Shown here: positions 16,135 to 25,776 of the stretch, one piece after another | Position numbering within the stretch: the first letter of the stretch is position 1 | How the letters are laid out: the number at the start of each line of letters is the position of its first letter | Assembly: GCA_046347635.1 (NCBI GenBank) | Contig: JAXMFT010000002.1 | Span: 448,519-512,518, forward strand | Source: JAGVSZ01 sp019137045 | Lineage (GTDB): Bacteria > Pseudomonadota > Gammaproteobacteria > Burkholderiales > SG8-39 | Length of the DNA stretch: 64,000 nt | Direction: 5' to 3' | Made by a program: the position numbers and the translations under genes | Notes under the pieces: generated by a model | What the model was told of the DNA's origin: nothing | Databases searched by the model: none | Seen by the model: only the letters and a program-made list of their open reading frames with translations

Positions 16135-17744
16135 ACGACAGGCTGCAGAAGTCGGTCCGGCCGGTCGTGAACGAGTCGGGCATCGAGGTGAAGCCGGTGT
16201 ACACGGCGCGCGACGTCGCGGAGTCGGGCGGCGACGGCTTCATCGGCATGCCGGGCGAGTACCCGTTCGTGCGCGGCATCCACCCGCTGATGTACCGGCA
16301 GCGGCCGTACACCATGCGCCAGTACACCGGGTTCGGCAACCCGCGCGACACGAACGAGCGCTTCAAGTACCTCATCGCCAACGGTCAGACCGGCCTGAAC
16401 GTGGCCTTCGACCTGCCGACCCAGATCGGCATCGACTCCGACGATCCGCTCGCCGTGGGCGAGGTGGGCCGCGTCGGCATGGCGGTCGATTCCCTGCGCG
16501 ACTTCGAGATCGCGTTCGAGGGCATCGACCTCGACCGCATCACCGTCTCGCTCACGATCAACGGCGCGGCGCCGCAGCTCATCGCCATGTACCTCGCGAT
16601 GGCGGAGAAGCGCGGCTACGACGTGAAGAAGCTGCGCGGCACCGCGCAGAACGACATCCTCAAGGAGTTCGTCGGCCGCGGCACCTGGATCTACCCGGTG
16701 GAGCCGTCGGTGCGGCTGGTGGGCGACACCATCGAGTACTGCGCGCAGGCAGCGCCCAAGTACAGCCCGGTGTCGGTGTGCGGCTACCACATCCGCGAGT
16801 CCGGGGCGAACCCGGTGGAGGAGATGGCCTACGGCTTCTGCATCGCGAAGGCGTACGCGGACGAGGTGCTGGCGCGCGGCCTGCCGATCGACGAGTTCGC
16901 GGGCCGCCTCTCGTTCAACTTCAACGTCTTCGGCAACCTGTTCGAGCAGGTGTGCAAGTTCCGCGCCGCGCGCGGCCTGTGGGCGAAGATCATGAAGGAG
17001 CAGTACGGCGCGAAGGATCCCGGCTCGATGTGGCTGCGCATGATCGCGGGCGGCGGCGGCGGCGGGCTCACCTACGAGCAGCCCGAGGTCAACATCGTGC
17101 GCGGCGCCTACTACGCGCTCACCGCCGCGCTCGCCGGCTGCCAGACGACGGCGCTGTGCTGCTACGACGAGGCCTACACCATCCCGACGGAGTATTCGCA
17201 GCGCATCTCGCTGCGCACGATGCAGCTCCTGGTCGAGGAGATGGGGCTCGCCGACACGGTCGACCCGCTCGCCGGCTCCTACTACGTCGAGACGCTCACC
17301 AACCAGATGCGCCGGGAAATGGAGCGCGTCATGGCCGAGGTGGACGCGCAGGGCGGCATCGTCAGGCTCGTCGCCGCGGGCGCGATCCAGGCGAAGGTCT
17401 CGGCCCAGGCCTACCGGATGCAGCGCGACATCGAGTCGGGCAAGTTCCGCAAGGTCGGCGTCAACTGCTACCGCGTGGACGAGACCGAGGAGCGCGAGGT
17501 GGCCTTCCACCCGTACCGCGAGGAGGACACGCGCATGCAGATCGAGAGCCTGCGGCGCATCCGGGCCGAGCGCGACGGCGCGCGGGTCGCGGCGGCGCTG
17601 GCGCGGCTGCGCGCCGACGCGGCCGCCGCGCGCAACGTCATGCCGGCGATCCTGGACGCGGTGAAGGCGTACGCGACGGTGGGCGAGATCACCGGCGAGC
17701 TGGTCGCGGTCCACGGCCGCTACCGCGAGCCGATCCGGTTCTGA
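16131..17744 (+). CDS. B12-dependent acyl-CoA mutase large subunit (methylmalonyl-CoA mutase family)
   Basis: 537 residues, matching large subunits that lack the cobalamin domain. By alignment from memory with Propionibacterium MutB, Tyr65 in TMRQYTGF corresponds to TyrA89 and Arg183 in LKEFVGRGTW to ArgA207. These are the residues that select the carboxylate of methylmalonyl-CoA; isobutyryl- and 2-hydroxyisobutyryl-type mutases have Phe or Ile, and Gln. His220 in CGYHIRESG is the conserved catalytic histidine. The residues favour a dicarboxylic acyl-CoA such as methylmalonyl-CoA or a homologue, although the split architecture is of the other type. Confidence 0.88.
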   Translation: MNDRLQKSVRPVVNESGIEVKPVYTARDVAESGGDGFIGMPGEYPFVRGIHPLMYRQRPYTMRQYTGFGNPRDTNERFKYLIANGQTGLNVAFDLPTQIGIDSDDPLAVGEVGRVGMAVDSLRDFEIAFEGIDLDRITVSLTINGAAPQLIAMYLAMAEKRGYDVKKLRGTAQNDILKEFVGRGTWIYPVEPSVRLVGDTIEYCAQAAPKYSPVSVCGYHIRESGANPVEEMAYGFCIAKAYADEVLARGLPIDEFAGRLSFNFNVFGNLFEQVCKFRAARGLWAKIMKEQYGAKDPGSMWLRMIAGGGGGGLTYEQPEVNIVRGAYYALTAALAGCQTTALCCYDEAYTIPTEYSQRISLRTMQLLVEEMGLADTVDPLAGSYYVETLTNQMRREMERVMAEVDAQGGIVRLVAAGAIQAKVSAQAYRMQRDIESGKFRKVGVNCYRVDETEEREVAFHPYREEDTRMQIESLRRIRAERDGARVAAALARLRADAAAARNVMPAILDAVKAYATVGEITGELVAVHGRYREPIRF

Positions 17745-17754
17745 GGCGGGACGG

Positions 17755-18945
17755 ATGAAGCGCTACACGGTCCTCAGCATGGAGCAGGCGCTGTCGATGC
17801 CCTCGGCGACGCTGCGCTTCGCCCAGCTCGGCTGGCGCGTGATCCGCATCGAGGCGGCCGGCGCGGGCGAGGGCCTGCCCGGCGACCCGAACCGCTACAT
17901 CGGCGCGCGCGTCGTGGACGACGACCGGCGCAGCTACTTCGTCGCGCCCAACGTCGGCAAGGAGGCGATCGCGCTCAACCTCAAGGACCCGCGCGGCCAC
18001 GAGGTCGTGCGGCGGCTGATCACGGCGCTGAACGTGGACGTGTTCTGCTGCAACACCGTGCCGTCGCGCTACCGGCCGCTCGGCATCGACTACGAGACGC
18101 TCGCCGCGGCCAAGCCCGACCTGATCTGGGCCGGCATCTCGGCCATGGGACCGGAGTTTCCCGACGTGCCCGGCTACGACCCGGTGGTGCAGGCGATGTG
18201 CGGGTACATGGAGCTCACGGGCGATCCGAACGGCCCGCCGATGCTCTCCGGCGTGCCGGTGATCGACCTGAAGGCGGGGGACGAGGTGTACGCGAACGTG
18301 CTGCTCGCCCTGCTGGAGCGCTCGGAGACCGGGAAGGGGCGGCGGATCGACGTGTCGATGCTGCAGGCCGCGGCGTCGTGGCTGATCACCACGCTGCCGC
18401 TGGTCGACTTCGACTGCCAGCCGAACGAGATCACGCGCGCCGGCAACGAGCACCGCAAGTTCATCCCCACCAACGTGTACCCGGCGGCCGACGGCTTCAT
18501 CTACATGGCGATGGGCAGCGACGTGCAGTGGAAGCGGTTCACCGACCTCCCGCGCTTCGCCTCGTGCGCGAACGAGGTGCGCAAGACGAACGAAGGGCGC
18601 CACAAGGAGCGCGCGCAGATCCACGCCGACATCGCCGCGGTGACGCACAAGTACCCCGCGGCGGAGATCGCGGCCGACCTGCGGCGCGCCACCATCCCGA
18701 ACACGCTGATCCACGACATCCCGGCGGTGCGCGCGCTGCCGGCGCTGCAGTCGCGCCTGACCGCGACCGTCACGCCGGCCGGCAAGGCGATCCGCATGCA
18801 GCCGATGGCCGTGGACCGGCCCGACGGCCGCACCGTGCTGCCGTTCCCGGCGAAGTACGGCGAGCACACCCGCGCGGTGCTGCGCGAGGCGGGGTATGCG
18901 GACCGGGACGTCGAGGCGCTGGAGAAGGCAGGAGTCATCGCATGA
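17755..18945 (+). CDS. Class III CoA-transferase (CaiB/BaiF family)
   Basis: 396 residues, the usual length. GYDPVVQAMCGYM (near residue 141) contains the conserved aspartate that forms the acyl-enzyme anhydride in family III transferases. The segment FVAPNVGKEAIALNLKDPRG is the typical CoA-binding N-terminal region. It would activate a carboxylic acid at the expense of another acyl-CoA, feeding the dehydrogenase, hydratase and mutase encoded upstream. Its stop overlaps the next ATG. Confidence 0.9.
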   Translation: MKRYTVLSMEQALSMPSATLRFAQLGWRVIRIEAAGAGEGLPGDPNRYIGARVVDDDRRSYFVAPNVGKEAIALNLKDPRGHEVVRRLITALNVDVFCCNTVPSRYRPLGIDYETLAAAKPDLIWAGISAMGPEFPDVPGYDPVVQAMCGYMELTGDPNGPPMLSGVPVIDLKAGDEVYANVLLALLERSETGKGRRIDVSMLQAAASWLITTLPLVDFDCQPNEITRAGNEHRKFIPTNVYPAADGFIYMAMGSDVQWKRFTDLPRFASCANEVRKTNEGRHKERAQIHADIAAVTHKYPAAEIAADLRRATIPNTLIHDIPAVRALPALQSRLTATVTPAGKAIRMQPMAVDRPDGRTVLPFPAKYGEHTRAVLREAGYADRDVEALEKAGVIA

Positions 18946-19922
18946 AGCGCAAGTCCATCGCGGCGCTCTGCTGCGCGCTGCTCGCCCTGGCGCTCGCCGC
19001 GCCGCACGCGCTCGCGCAGGCGTTCCCGACCAAGCCGCTGCGCATCCTGGTGCCGTTCCCGCCCGGCGGCGGGACCGACGTGGCGGCGCGCGCGCTCGGC
19101 GAGCACCTGCAGAAGGAGCTCGGCCAGCCGGTCGTGGTCGAGAACCGCCCGGGCGGGAACTCGATCATCGCCACCGAGGCGGTCGCGCGCGCGGCGCCGG
19201 ACGGCCACACGCTGCTCCTCACCACCGACTTCCACTCGATCAACGCCGCGTTCGGCGCCGGCCTGCCGTACGACTCGCTCAAGGACTTCGCGTTCGTCGC
19301 GCGCGTGTCCACCTCGCCGCTGATGCTGGTCGCGCATCCCGCGACCAACGCAAAGACGCTCGGCGAGCTGGTCGCGGCGGCCAGGGCGAACCCCGGCAGG
19401 CTCAGCTTCGCCTCGCTCGGCACCAGCAGCCCGCACTACCTCGGCTTCGAGTGGTTCAAGCGCATGGCGGGCGTGAGCATCCTCGACGTGCCGTACAAGG
19501 GCGGGGGGCCGGCGCTCGCCGACCTCCTCGGCGGCCAGGTCAACCTGATGTTCATCGTCGCCGCGAACGGCATCCGGCAGGCGCGTGCCGGCAAGATGGT
19601 CGCGCTCGCGGTGACCGGGCCGGCGCGCGCGGGCGTCGCGCCGGAGGTGCCGACCTTCGCCGAGTCCGGATACCCCGAGTTCGTGCTGCTGAACTGGTAT
19701 GGCGTCCTCGCGCCCGCGGGCACGCCGCGCGATGCGCTCGCGCGGCTGAACGCCGCGATCGTCGGCGGGCTCGCGACCCCGGCGGTCGCGGAGCGCCTCG
19801 CCGGCGTGGGCGTCGACCCCGCGCCGAGCACGCCGGAGGGGCTGGAGGACTGGATCAGACGGGACATCGAGCGCTACCGCAAGATCATCGCGCTGACCGG
19901 CGCGAAACCCGACGGCCGCTGA
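18942..19922 (+). CDS. Tripartite tricarboxylate transporter receptor, Bug/TctC family
   Basis: 326 residues with a signal peptide ending ALAQA near residue 26 and the Bug signature FPTKPLRILVPFPPGGGTD directly after it. Bug proteins are periplasmic receptors for carboxylates and are greatly expanded in Burkholderiales. No TctA/TctB membrane genes lie nearby, which is common for Bug receptors. It overlaps the CoA-transferase stop as ATGA, so it probably binds a substrate of the same pathway. Confidence 0.9.
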   Translation: MKRKSIAALCCALLALALAAPHALAQAFPTKPLRILVPFPPGGGTDVAARALGEHLQKELGQPVVVENRPGGNSIIATEAVARAAPDGHTLLLTTDFHSINAAFGAGLPYDSLKDFAFVARVSTSPLMLVAHPATNAKTLGELVAAARANPGRLSFASLGTSSPHYLGFEWFKRMAGVSILDVPYKGGGPALADLLGGQVNLMFIVAANGIRQARAGKMVALAVTGPARAGVAPEVPTFAESGYPEFVLLNWYGVLAPAGTPRDALARLNAAIVGGLATPAVAERLAGVGVDPAPSTPEGLEDWIRRDIERYRKIIALTGAKPDGR

Positions 19923-19989
19923 GAGCGCGCGCGGCGTCGGTCAACCGGCGCGGCTGCCGCCGCGCGCAACGAGGAGAGGAGACGCTGTC

Positions 19990-21126
19990 ATGAGGAAGTC
20001 CATCGTTCTTGCGGGCGCCTGCGCGCTCGCGGTCGCTGCGCCGCTCGCGCAGGCCGAGGTCACCATCGGGGTGACGCTGAGCGCCACCGGGCCGGCCGCC
20101 TCGATCGGGGTCCCGTACCGCAATGCGTTCACGATCGCCCCGACCACGATGGGCGGCGAGAAGGTGCGCTACATCGTGCTCGACGACGCGACCGACCCCA
20201 CCAACGCGGTGCGCAACGCGCGCCGGCTCGTCAGCGAGGACAAGGTCGACGTCATTCTCGGTTCCACCACTACCCCCTCGGTGCTCGCGGTCGCCGGAGT
20301 CGCGCTGGAGACGAAGACGCCGCAGATCGCGCTCGCCCCGGTCGCGCCGCCGCCGGACAAGTATCCCTGGGTCTTCTGGGTGGCGCAGCCGGTGCCGCTC
20401 ATGATCGCGGGCGTCGTCGACGACATGAAGGCGAACGGCGTGAAGAGCGTGGGCTACATCGGCTACAACGACTCGTGGGGCGAGATCGTGCTGAAGGGCC
20501 TCACCGCGGCAACCGACCCGGCCGGCATCAAGATCGTGGCGAGCGAACGGTTCAACCGGCCCGACACGAGCGTGAACGCGCAGATCCTCAAGCTCATGGC
20601 CGCCGCGCCGGACGCGGTGATGGTGGGCGGCTCGGGCACGCCCGGCGCGCTGCCGCAGATCACGCTCGCCGACCGCGGCTTCAAGGGGCGCGTCTACCAG
20701 ACCCACGGCGTGATCGGCCAGGACTTCATCCGCGTCGGCGGCAAGAACGTGGAGGGCGCGATCGCGCCGAGCGGGCCGGTGATGGTGGCCGCCGACCTGC
20801 CCGACTCGAACCCGATCAAGCAGGTCGCGACCGATTTCAACAAGCGGTACGAGGCCGAGTACGGGCTGAACTCCCGCAATGCCTTCTCCGCGTATTCGTA
20901 CGACGCGACGCTGCTCGTCGCCGCGGCGGTGCCCGAGGCCCTGAAAAAGGCGAAACCGGGCACCCCCGAGTTCCGCGTCGCGCTGCGCGCTGCGCTCGAG
21001 AACGTCAGGAACGTGGTCGGCACGCACGGCGTCTACAACATGAGCCCGACGAACCACAACGGCATGGACGAACGCGCGCGCGTGATGGTGCGGGTCCAGA
21101 ACGGGGAGTGGCGCCTGATCCGCTGA
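19990..21126 (+). CDS. Branched-chain amino acid-type ABC transporter substrate-binding protein (LivK family)
   Basis: 378 residues with a signal peptide ending LAQAE near residue 23. A type I periplasmic fold is indicated by IGVTLSATGPAASIGVPYRNA and by LDDATDPTNAVRNARRL. A strong Shine-Dalgarno (AGGAGAGGAG) precedes the ATG. No ABC permease or ATPase gene is in the operon, so it must use components encoded elsewhere. LivK relatives often bind aromatic or aliphatic acids, in line with the catabolic context. Confidence 0.88.
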   Translation: MRKSIVLAGACALAVAAPLAQAEVTIGVTLSATGPAASIGVPYRNAFTIAPTTMGGEKVRYIVLDDATDPTNAVRNARRLVSEDKVDVILGSTTTPSVLAVAGVALETKTPQIALAPVAPPPDKYPWVFWVAQPVPLMIAGVVDDMKANGVKSVGYIGYNDSWGEIVLKGLTAATDPAGIKIVASERFNRPDTSVNAQILKLMAAAPDAVMVGGSGTPGALPQITLADRGFKGRVYQTHGVIGQDFIRVGGKNVEGAIAPSGPVMVAADLPDSNPIKQVATDFNKRYEAEYGLNSRNAFSAYSYDATLLVAAAVPEALKKAKPGTPEFRVALRAALENVRNVVGTHGVYNMSPTNHNGMDERARVMVRVQNGEWRLIR

Positions 21127-21136
21127 GGGCGCGCAC

Positions 21137-24100
21137 GTGAGCGCGTCCGCTCCGACGCTCGAGGACAAGTACGTCCTCGAGCGCGGCCGCGTCTTCCTCA
21201 CCGGCGTGCAGGCGCTGGTGCGCCTCGCGCTGCTGCAGGCCGACCGCGACCGCGCCGCCGGGCTGAACACGGCGGGGTTCGTCTCGGGCTACCGCGGCTC
21301 GCCGCTCGGGGCGCTCGACCGCGCGCTGGTCGAGGCGGAGCCGCACCTCGCCGCGCGCGGCATCCGCTTCCAGCCGGGGGTGAACGAGGAGCTCGCCGCC
21401 ACGGCGGTGTGGGGCACGCAGCAGCTGCACCTCTTCCCCAGGCCGGAGCGCGACGGCGTGTTCGCCATGTGGTACGGCAAGGGGCCGGGAGTCGACCGCT
21501 GCGCCGACGTCTTCAAGCACGCCAACTACGCCGGCACGTCGCGCCACGGCGGCGTGCTGGTGGTGGCCGGCGACGACCACAGCGCGAAGTCCTCGGCGGT
21601 GGCGCACCAGAGCGAGCACCAGTTCTCGGCTGCCGCCATGCCGGTGCTCGCGCCCGCGGACCTGCAGGAGGTGCTCGACTACGGGCTGCACGGCTGGGCG
21701 ATGTCGCGCTACTCGGGCTGCTGGGTGGGGCTCAAGCTGTCGGGCGACGTCGCCGAGAGCTCGGGAACGGTGGAGATCGACCCCGCCCGGGTGGCGCCGC
21801 GCGCGCCCGAGTCCTTCCCGCTGCCGAAGGACGGCGTCTCCCTGCGCTGGCCCGACCCGCCGCTCGCGCAGGAGCGGCGGATGCAGGAGTACAAGGTCTA
21901 CGCCGCGCTCGCGTACGCGCGCGCGAACGGCCTCGACCGCACGGTGATCGACTCGCCGCGCGCCCGCTTCGGCATCCTCACCTGCGGCAAGGCCTACCGC
22001 GACGTGCTGCAGGCGCTCGAGGACCTCGGGATCGACGCGGCGGAGGCCGCGCGCGCCGGCATCCGGCTCTACAAGGCGGGGCTCGTCTGGCCGCTCGAGG
22101 CCGAAGGCGTGCGGCGCTTCGCCGCGGGGCTGGAGGAGATCCTGGTGGTCGAGGAGAAGCGCCAGCTGCTCGAGTACCAGCTCAAGGAGCAGCTCTACAA
22201 CTGGCGCGAGGACGTGCGCCCGCGCGTGATCGGCAAGTTCGACGACCGCGGCGAGTGGGGTGAGCACCACGGGAGCTGGCTCCTGCCGCCCACCGCGGAG
22301 CTCGAGCCGGGAGTGATCGCGCGCGCGATCGCCGCGCGTATCGGCCGCTTCTACAACTCGACCCGCATCGCCGAGCGGCTCGCGGTGCTGGACGCCACCG
22401 ACCGCGTGCTCGGGCGCCCGCGCTTCCCGCTCGTGCGCACGCCGTGGTTCTGCCCCGGCTGCCCGCACAACACCTCCACGCAGGTGCCCGCGGGCAGCTG
22501 CGCGCTCGGCGGCGTCGGCTGCCACCTGATGGCGGTGTGGATGGGGCGCGACACGCTCACCATCAGCCAGATGGGCGGCGAAGGGGCGAGCTGGGTCGGC
22601 ACCGCGCCGTTCTCCGGCACCGCGCACGTGTTCGCGAACATGGGCGACGGGACCTACTTCCACTCCGGTCTGCTCGCGATCCGCGCGGCGGTCGCGGCGA
22701 AGGTGAACATCACCTACAAGCTGCTCTACAACGACGCGGTCGCGATGACCGGCGGCCAGCCGATCGACGGCACGCTCACCGTGCCGCAGATCACCCGCCA
22801 GCTCGCCGACGAAGGCGTCGCGCGCATCGTGGTGATCGCCGACGACCCGGCGCACTACGGCCCGAACCCCGGCTTCGCGCGCGGCGTCGAGATCCGGCCG
22901 CGCGCGCAGCTCGAGCGCACGCAGCGCGAGCTGCGCGAGGTGCCGGGCGTGAGCGCGCTCATCTACGACCAGCTGTGCGCGACCGAGAAGCGCCGGCGCA
23001 TCAAGCGCGGCACGCACGCGGCGGCCGCGACGCACGCGTTCATCAACGAGCTCGTTTGCGACGACTGCGGGGACTGCGGCGCGAAGTCGAACTGCCTCGC
23101 GCTCGTTCCGGTCGACACGCCCCTGGGCGAGAAGCGCGCGATCGACCCGTCGAGCTGCACCGACGACCTCGCGTGCGTCGCCGGGTACTGCCCGAGCTTC
23201 GTCACGGTGGAGGGCGCCCGGCGGCGCCGGCCGGCCGCGCCCTCCTGGGACGCGCCCCCGCCGCCCGAGCCCGCGCCGCCCGCCACCGCCGCGGCGTACG
23301 GGATCCTCGTCACCGGCGTGGGCGGGAGCGGCGTGGTCACGATCGGCGCCCTGCTCGGCATGGCCGCGCACCTCGAAGGCAAGGCGGTCACCGTCCTCGA
23401 CCAGACCGGGCTGTCGCAGAAGGCGGGCACCGTGTACTCCCACGTGCGGATCGCCGACCGCCCGGACGCAATCCACGCCGCGCGCATCGCGAGCGGCGAG
23501 GCGCACGTGCTCCTCGGGGGCGACCTCGTCGCGTCGGGCGCCCCCGAAGCGCTCTCCCGCGTGCGCGCCGGGTTCACGCGCGCGGTCGTCAACCGCGCCC
23601 GGCAGATCACCGGCGAGTTCGTGGCGCGGCCCGAAGCGCCCTTTCCGGTCGCCGCGATGGAGGCCGAGCTGCGGGCCGCGGTCGGCGCGGGCGGCGCCGA
23701 GTTCCTCGACGCGTCGCGGCTCGCCACCGCCCTGTGCGGCGACGCGCTCGCCGCGAACATGCTGCTCCTCGGCTACGCCTGGCAGCGCGGGCTGGTGCCG
23801 CTCGCGCGCGCGTCGATCCTGCGCGCGGTCGAGCTGAACGGGGCGGCGGTGGCGATGAACGCCGCGGCGTTCGAGTGGGGGCGGCGGGCCGCGGTCGACC
23901 TCGCGCGCGTCGAAGCGGCGGCCGGGATCGCGCGGCCGCTGCGCGTTTCGCTCGACGACCTCGTGGCCACCCGGGCGCGGGAGCTCGCCGGCTACCGGGA
24001 CGCCGCGTACGCGCGCCGCTACACCGCGTTCGTGGAGGCGACGCGTCAGGCCGAGGGCGCGCTCGGCGTCCAGGACCGGCCCCTGACCGAGGCCGTGGCG

Positions 24101-24580
24101 CGCAGCTACTTCCGCCTGCTCGCGGCGAAGGACGAGTACGAGGTCGCGCGGCTCTACGCCGACGGACGCTTCGACGCGGCGCTCGCGCAGGCATTCGAGG
24201 GCGACTACCGCGTGCGGGTGCACCTCGCGCCGTTCGGGGCGCGCACGAAGCGCGCGTACGGGCGCTGGGCGCTCGGCGCGCTCCGCCTGCTTGCCCGCCT
24301 CAAGCGCCTGCGCGGCTCGGCGCTCGACCCGTTCGCACGCAGCGCGGAGCGCCGGCTCGAACGCGAGCTGGTGGCCGAGTACGAGGCCACCATGCGCGCG
24401 CTCCTGCCGGTCCTCACGCCGGACAACCGGGCGCTCGTCGCGGAGATCGCGGCGCTGCCCGACCGCGTGCGCGGGTACGGCCCGGTCAAGCGCGCGGCGG
24501 CCGAGCGCGCGCGCGCCGAGCGCGAGCGGCTCCTCGCGCAGCTGCGCGCGGGCGTCCCCGGGCTGCGCTGCGCGGCGTGA
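21137..24580 (+). CDS. Fused indolepyruvate/2-oxoacid:ferredoxin oxidoreductase (IorAB-like)
   Basis: 1147 residues, the length of the fused alpha-beta-gamma family. It has the pyrimidine-binding domain at the N-terminus (FVSGYRGSPLGALD), a thiamine diphosphate domain around residues 435-560 with FCPGCPHNTST and GGEGASWVG, and a cysteine cluster near residue 637 (CDDCGDCGAKSNC) with further cysteines that can hold [4Fe-4S]. A gamma domain begins near residue 720 (ILVTGVGGSGVVTIG). It would oxidatively decarboxylate a 2-oxoacid to an acyl-CoA and reduce ferredoxin. GTG 21137 lies ten bases after the previous stop. Confidence 0.88.
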   Translation: MSASAPTLEDKYVLERGRVFLTGVQALVRLALLQADRDRAAGLNTAGFVSGYRGSPLGALDRALVEAEPHLAARGIRFQPGVNEELAATAVWGTQQLHLFPRPERDGVFAMWYGKGPGVDRCADVFKHANYAGTSRHGGVLVVAGDDHSAKSSAVAHQSEHQFSAAAMPVLAPADLQEVLDYGLHGWAMSRYSGCWVGLKLSGDVAESSGTVEIDPARVAPRAPESFPLPKDGVSLRWPDPPLAQERRMQEYKVYAALAYARANGLDRTVIDSPRARFGILTCGKAYRDVLQALEDLGIDAAEAARAGIRLYKAGLVWPLEAEGVRRFAAGLEEILVVEEKRQLLEYQLKEQLYNWREDVRPRVIGKFDDRGEWGEHHGSWLLPPTAELEPGVIARAIAARIGRFYNSTRIAERLAVLDATDRVLGRPRFPLVRTPWFCPGCPHNTSTQVPAGSCALGGVGCHLMAVWMGRDTLTISQMGGEGASWVGTAPFSGTAHVFANMGDGTYFHSGLLAIRAAVAAKVNITYKLLYNDAVAMTGGQPIDGTLTVPQITRQLADEGVARIVVIADDPAHYGPNPGFARGVEIRPRAQLERTQRELREVPGVSALIYDQLCATEKRRRIKRGTHAAAATHAFINELVCDDCGDCGAKSNCLALVPVDTPLGEKRAIDPSSCTDDLACVAGYCPSFVTVEGARRRRPAAPSWDAPPPPEPAPPATAAAYGILVTGVGGSGVVTIGALLGMAAHLEGKAVTVLDQTGLSQKAGTVYSHVRIADRPDAIHAARIASGEAHVLLGGDLVASGAPEALSRVRAGFTRAVVNRARQITGEFVARPEAPFPVAAMEAELRAAVGAGGAEFLDASRLATALCGDALAANMLLLGYAWQRGLVPLARASILRAVELNGAAVAMNAAAFEWGRRAAVDLARVEAAAGIARPLRVSLDDLVATRARELAGYRDAAYARRYTAFVEATRQAEGALGVQDRPLTEAVARSYFRLLAAKDEYEVARLYADGRFDAALAQAFEGDYRVRVHLAPFGARTKRAYGRWALGALRLLARLKRLRGSALDPFARSAERRLERELVAEYEATMRALLPVLTPDNRALVAEIAALPDRVRGYGPVKRAAAERARAERERLLAQLRAGVPGLRCAA

Positions 24581-25776
24581 CCCCGCCGCGCCGCCCCGCG
24601 GGCGCAACCCCGAGCGCGGCGCACGCGGGCGCGCGCGCAGGCTCCCCGCTCTGGACCGGCGGCTTCCGGCCGTTCCTGCTCCTCGGCATGGCGTGGGGCG
24701 CGCTCCTGCTGCCGCTCTGGCTCGCGGAGTACGCGCTTGCCGGGAACGCGGCGCCGCGGCTCGCCGCGCCGCTGTGGCACGGCCACGAGATGCTGTTCGG
24801 CTTCGCCGCCGCGATCATCGCCGCGGTGCTGCTCACCGCCATCCCGAGCTGGGCCCTGACCGACGAGGTGACCGGCGCCCGGCTCGCGGCCCTGGCCGTG
24901 CTGTGGCTGGCCGGTCGGGCCGCAATGCTCGCCGCGGGCGCGCTGCCGGACGCGCTCACCGGGGCGGTCGACGCCGCGTTCCTCCCGGCGCTCGCGCTCG
25001 TGCTCGCCCCGACCGTGCTGCGCGCGCGGCGCAAGCTGTTCGTCGCGCCGCTCGTCCTCCTGCTCCTGCTCGCGGCCGCGAACGTCGCGGTCCACGCCGG
25101 GCACGACGCGCGCGCGGCCTCCCGCGCGCTCGAGGCGGGGCTCCTCCTCGTCATGCTGCTCTACGCGCTGGCGGGCGGACTGCTGATCCCGGTCTTCACC
25201 GCCGCGCGCGTGCCGATGGGCACCTTCAGCGTGCCGCTCGACCTGCTCGCCGTCACGAGCGTCGCGGCGTTCGTGCTGGCGGAATTCTGCGCGGCGACCC
25301 TCGCGCTGCGCGGGGGGCTGGCGGCGCTCGCGGCCGCGGCCAACCTGCTCCGCCTCGCGCGCTGGCGGGGCTGGCGTGTGCCCGACGACCCGCTGCTGTG
25401 GACGCTGCACCTCGGGTACGCGTGGCTGGTAGGGGCGCTGGGCCTGCGCGCGGCGGCGGCGCTCGGCGGCCCGGTGCCGGAGCTCGCGTGGATGCACGCG
25501 TTCACGGTCGGCGCGCTCGGGATCACGATCCTCGGCCTCGCGACGCGGATCGCGCTGCGGCACACCGGGCGTCCGCTCGTCGTGCCCGCGGTGATGGTGG
25601 CCGCCTACCTGATGATGCTCGGCGCGGCGGTCGCGCGGGTGGCGACGGCGTTCGAGCCGCGCCTGTGGCTGCTCGCGGCTTCGGGTGTCCTGTGGAGCGG
25701 AGCGCTCGCCCTCTACCTCGCGTGCTGCGCGCGCCACCTCGTCGCGGCGAGCCTGCCGCGCGCGGCGCCGGGCTGA
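24577..25776 (+). CDS. nnrS: NnrS family heme-copper membrane protein
   Basis: 399 residues and about twelve membrane helices. PLWHGHEMLFGFAAA and LLTAIPSWALTDEVTG near residues 65-95, and HAFTVGALGITILGLATRIA near 310, are NnrS signatures with histidines for metal binding. NnrS proteins are made under nitrosative stress and protect during denitrification. GTG 24577 overlaps the IorAB stop as GTGA, so it is coupled to a catabolic gene rather than to the nir genes. Its stop codon directly abuts the stop of the convergent Rrf2 gene. Confidence 0.85.
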   Translation: MTPPRRPAGATPSAAHAGARAGSPLWTGGFRPFLLLGMAWGALLLPLWLAEYALAGNAAPRLAAPLWHGHEMLFGFAAAIIAAVLLTAIPSWALTDEVTGARLAALAVLWLAGRAAMLAAGALPDALTGAVDAAFLPALALVLAPTVLRARRKLFVAPLVLLLLLAAANVAVHAGHDARAASRALEAGLLLVMLLYALAGGLLIPVFTAARVPMGTFSVPLDLLAVTSVAAFVLAEFCAATLALRGGLAALAAAANLLRLARWRGWRVPDDPLLWTLHLGYAWLVGALGLRAAAALGGPVPELAWMHAFTVGALGITILGLATRIALRHTGRPLVVPAVMVAAYLMMLGAAVARVATAFEPRLWLLAASGVLWSGALALYLACCARHLVAASLPRAAPG

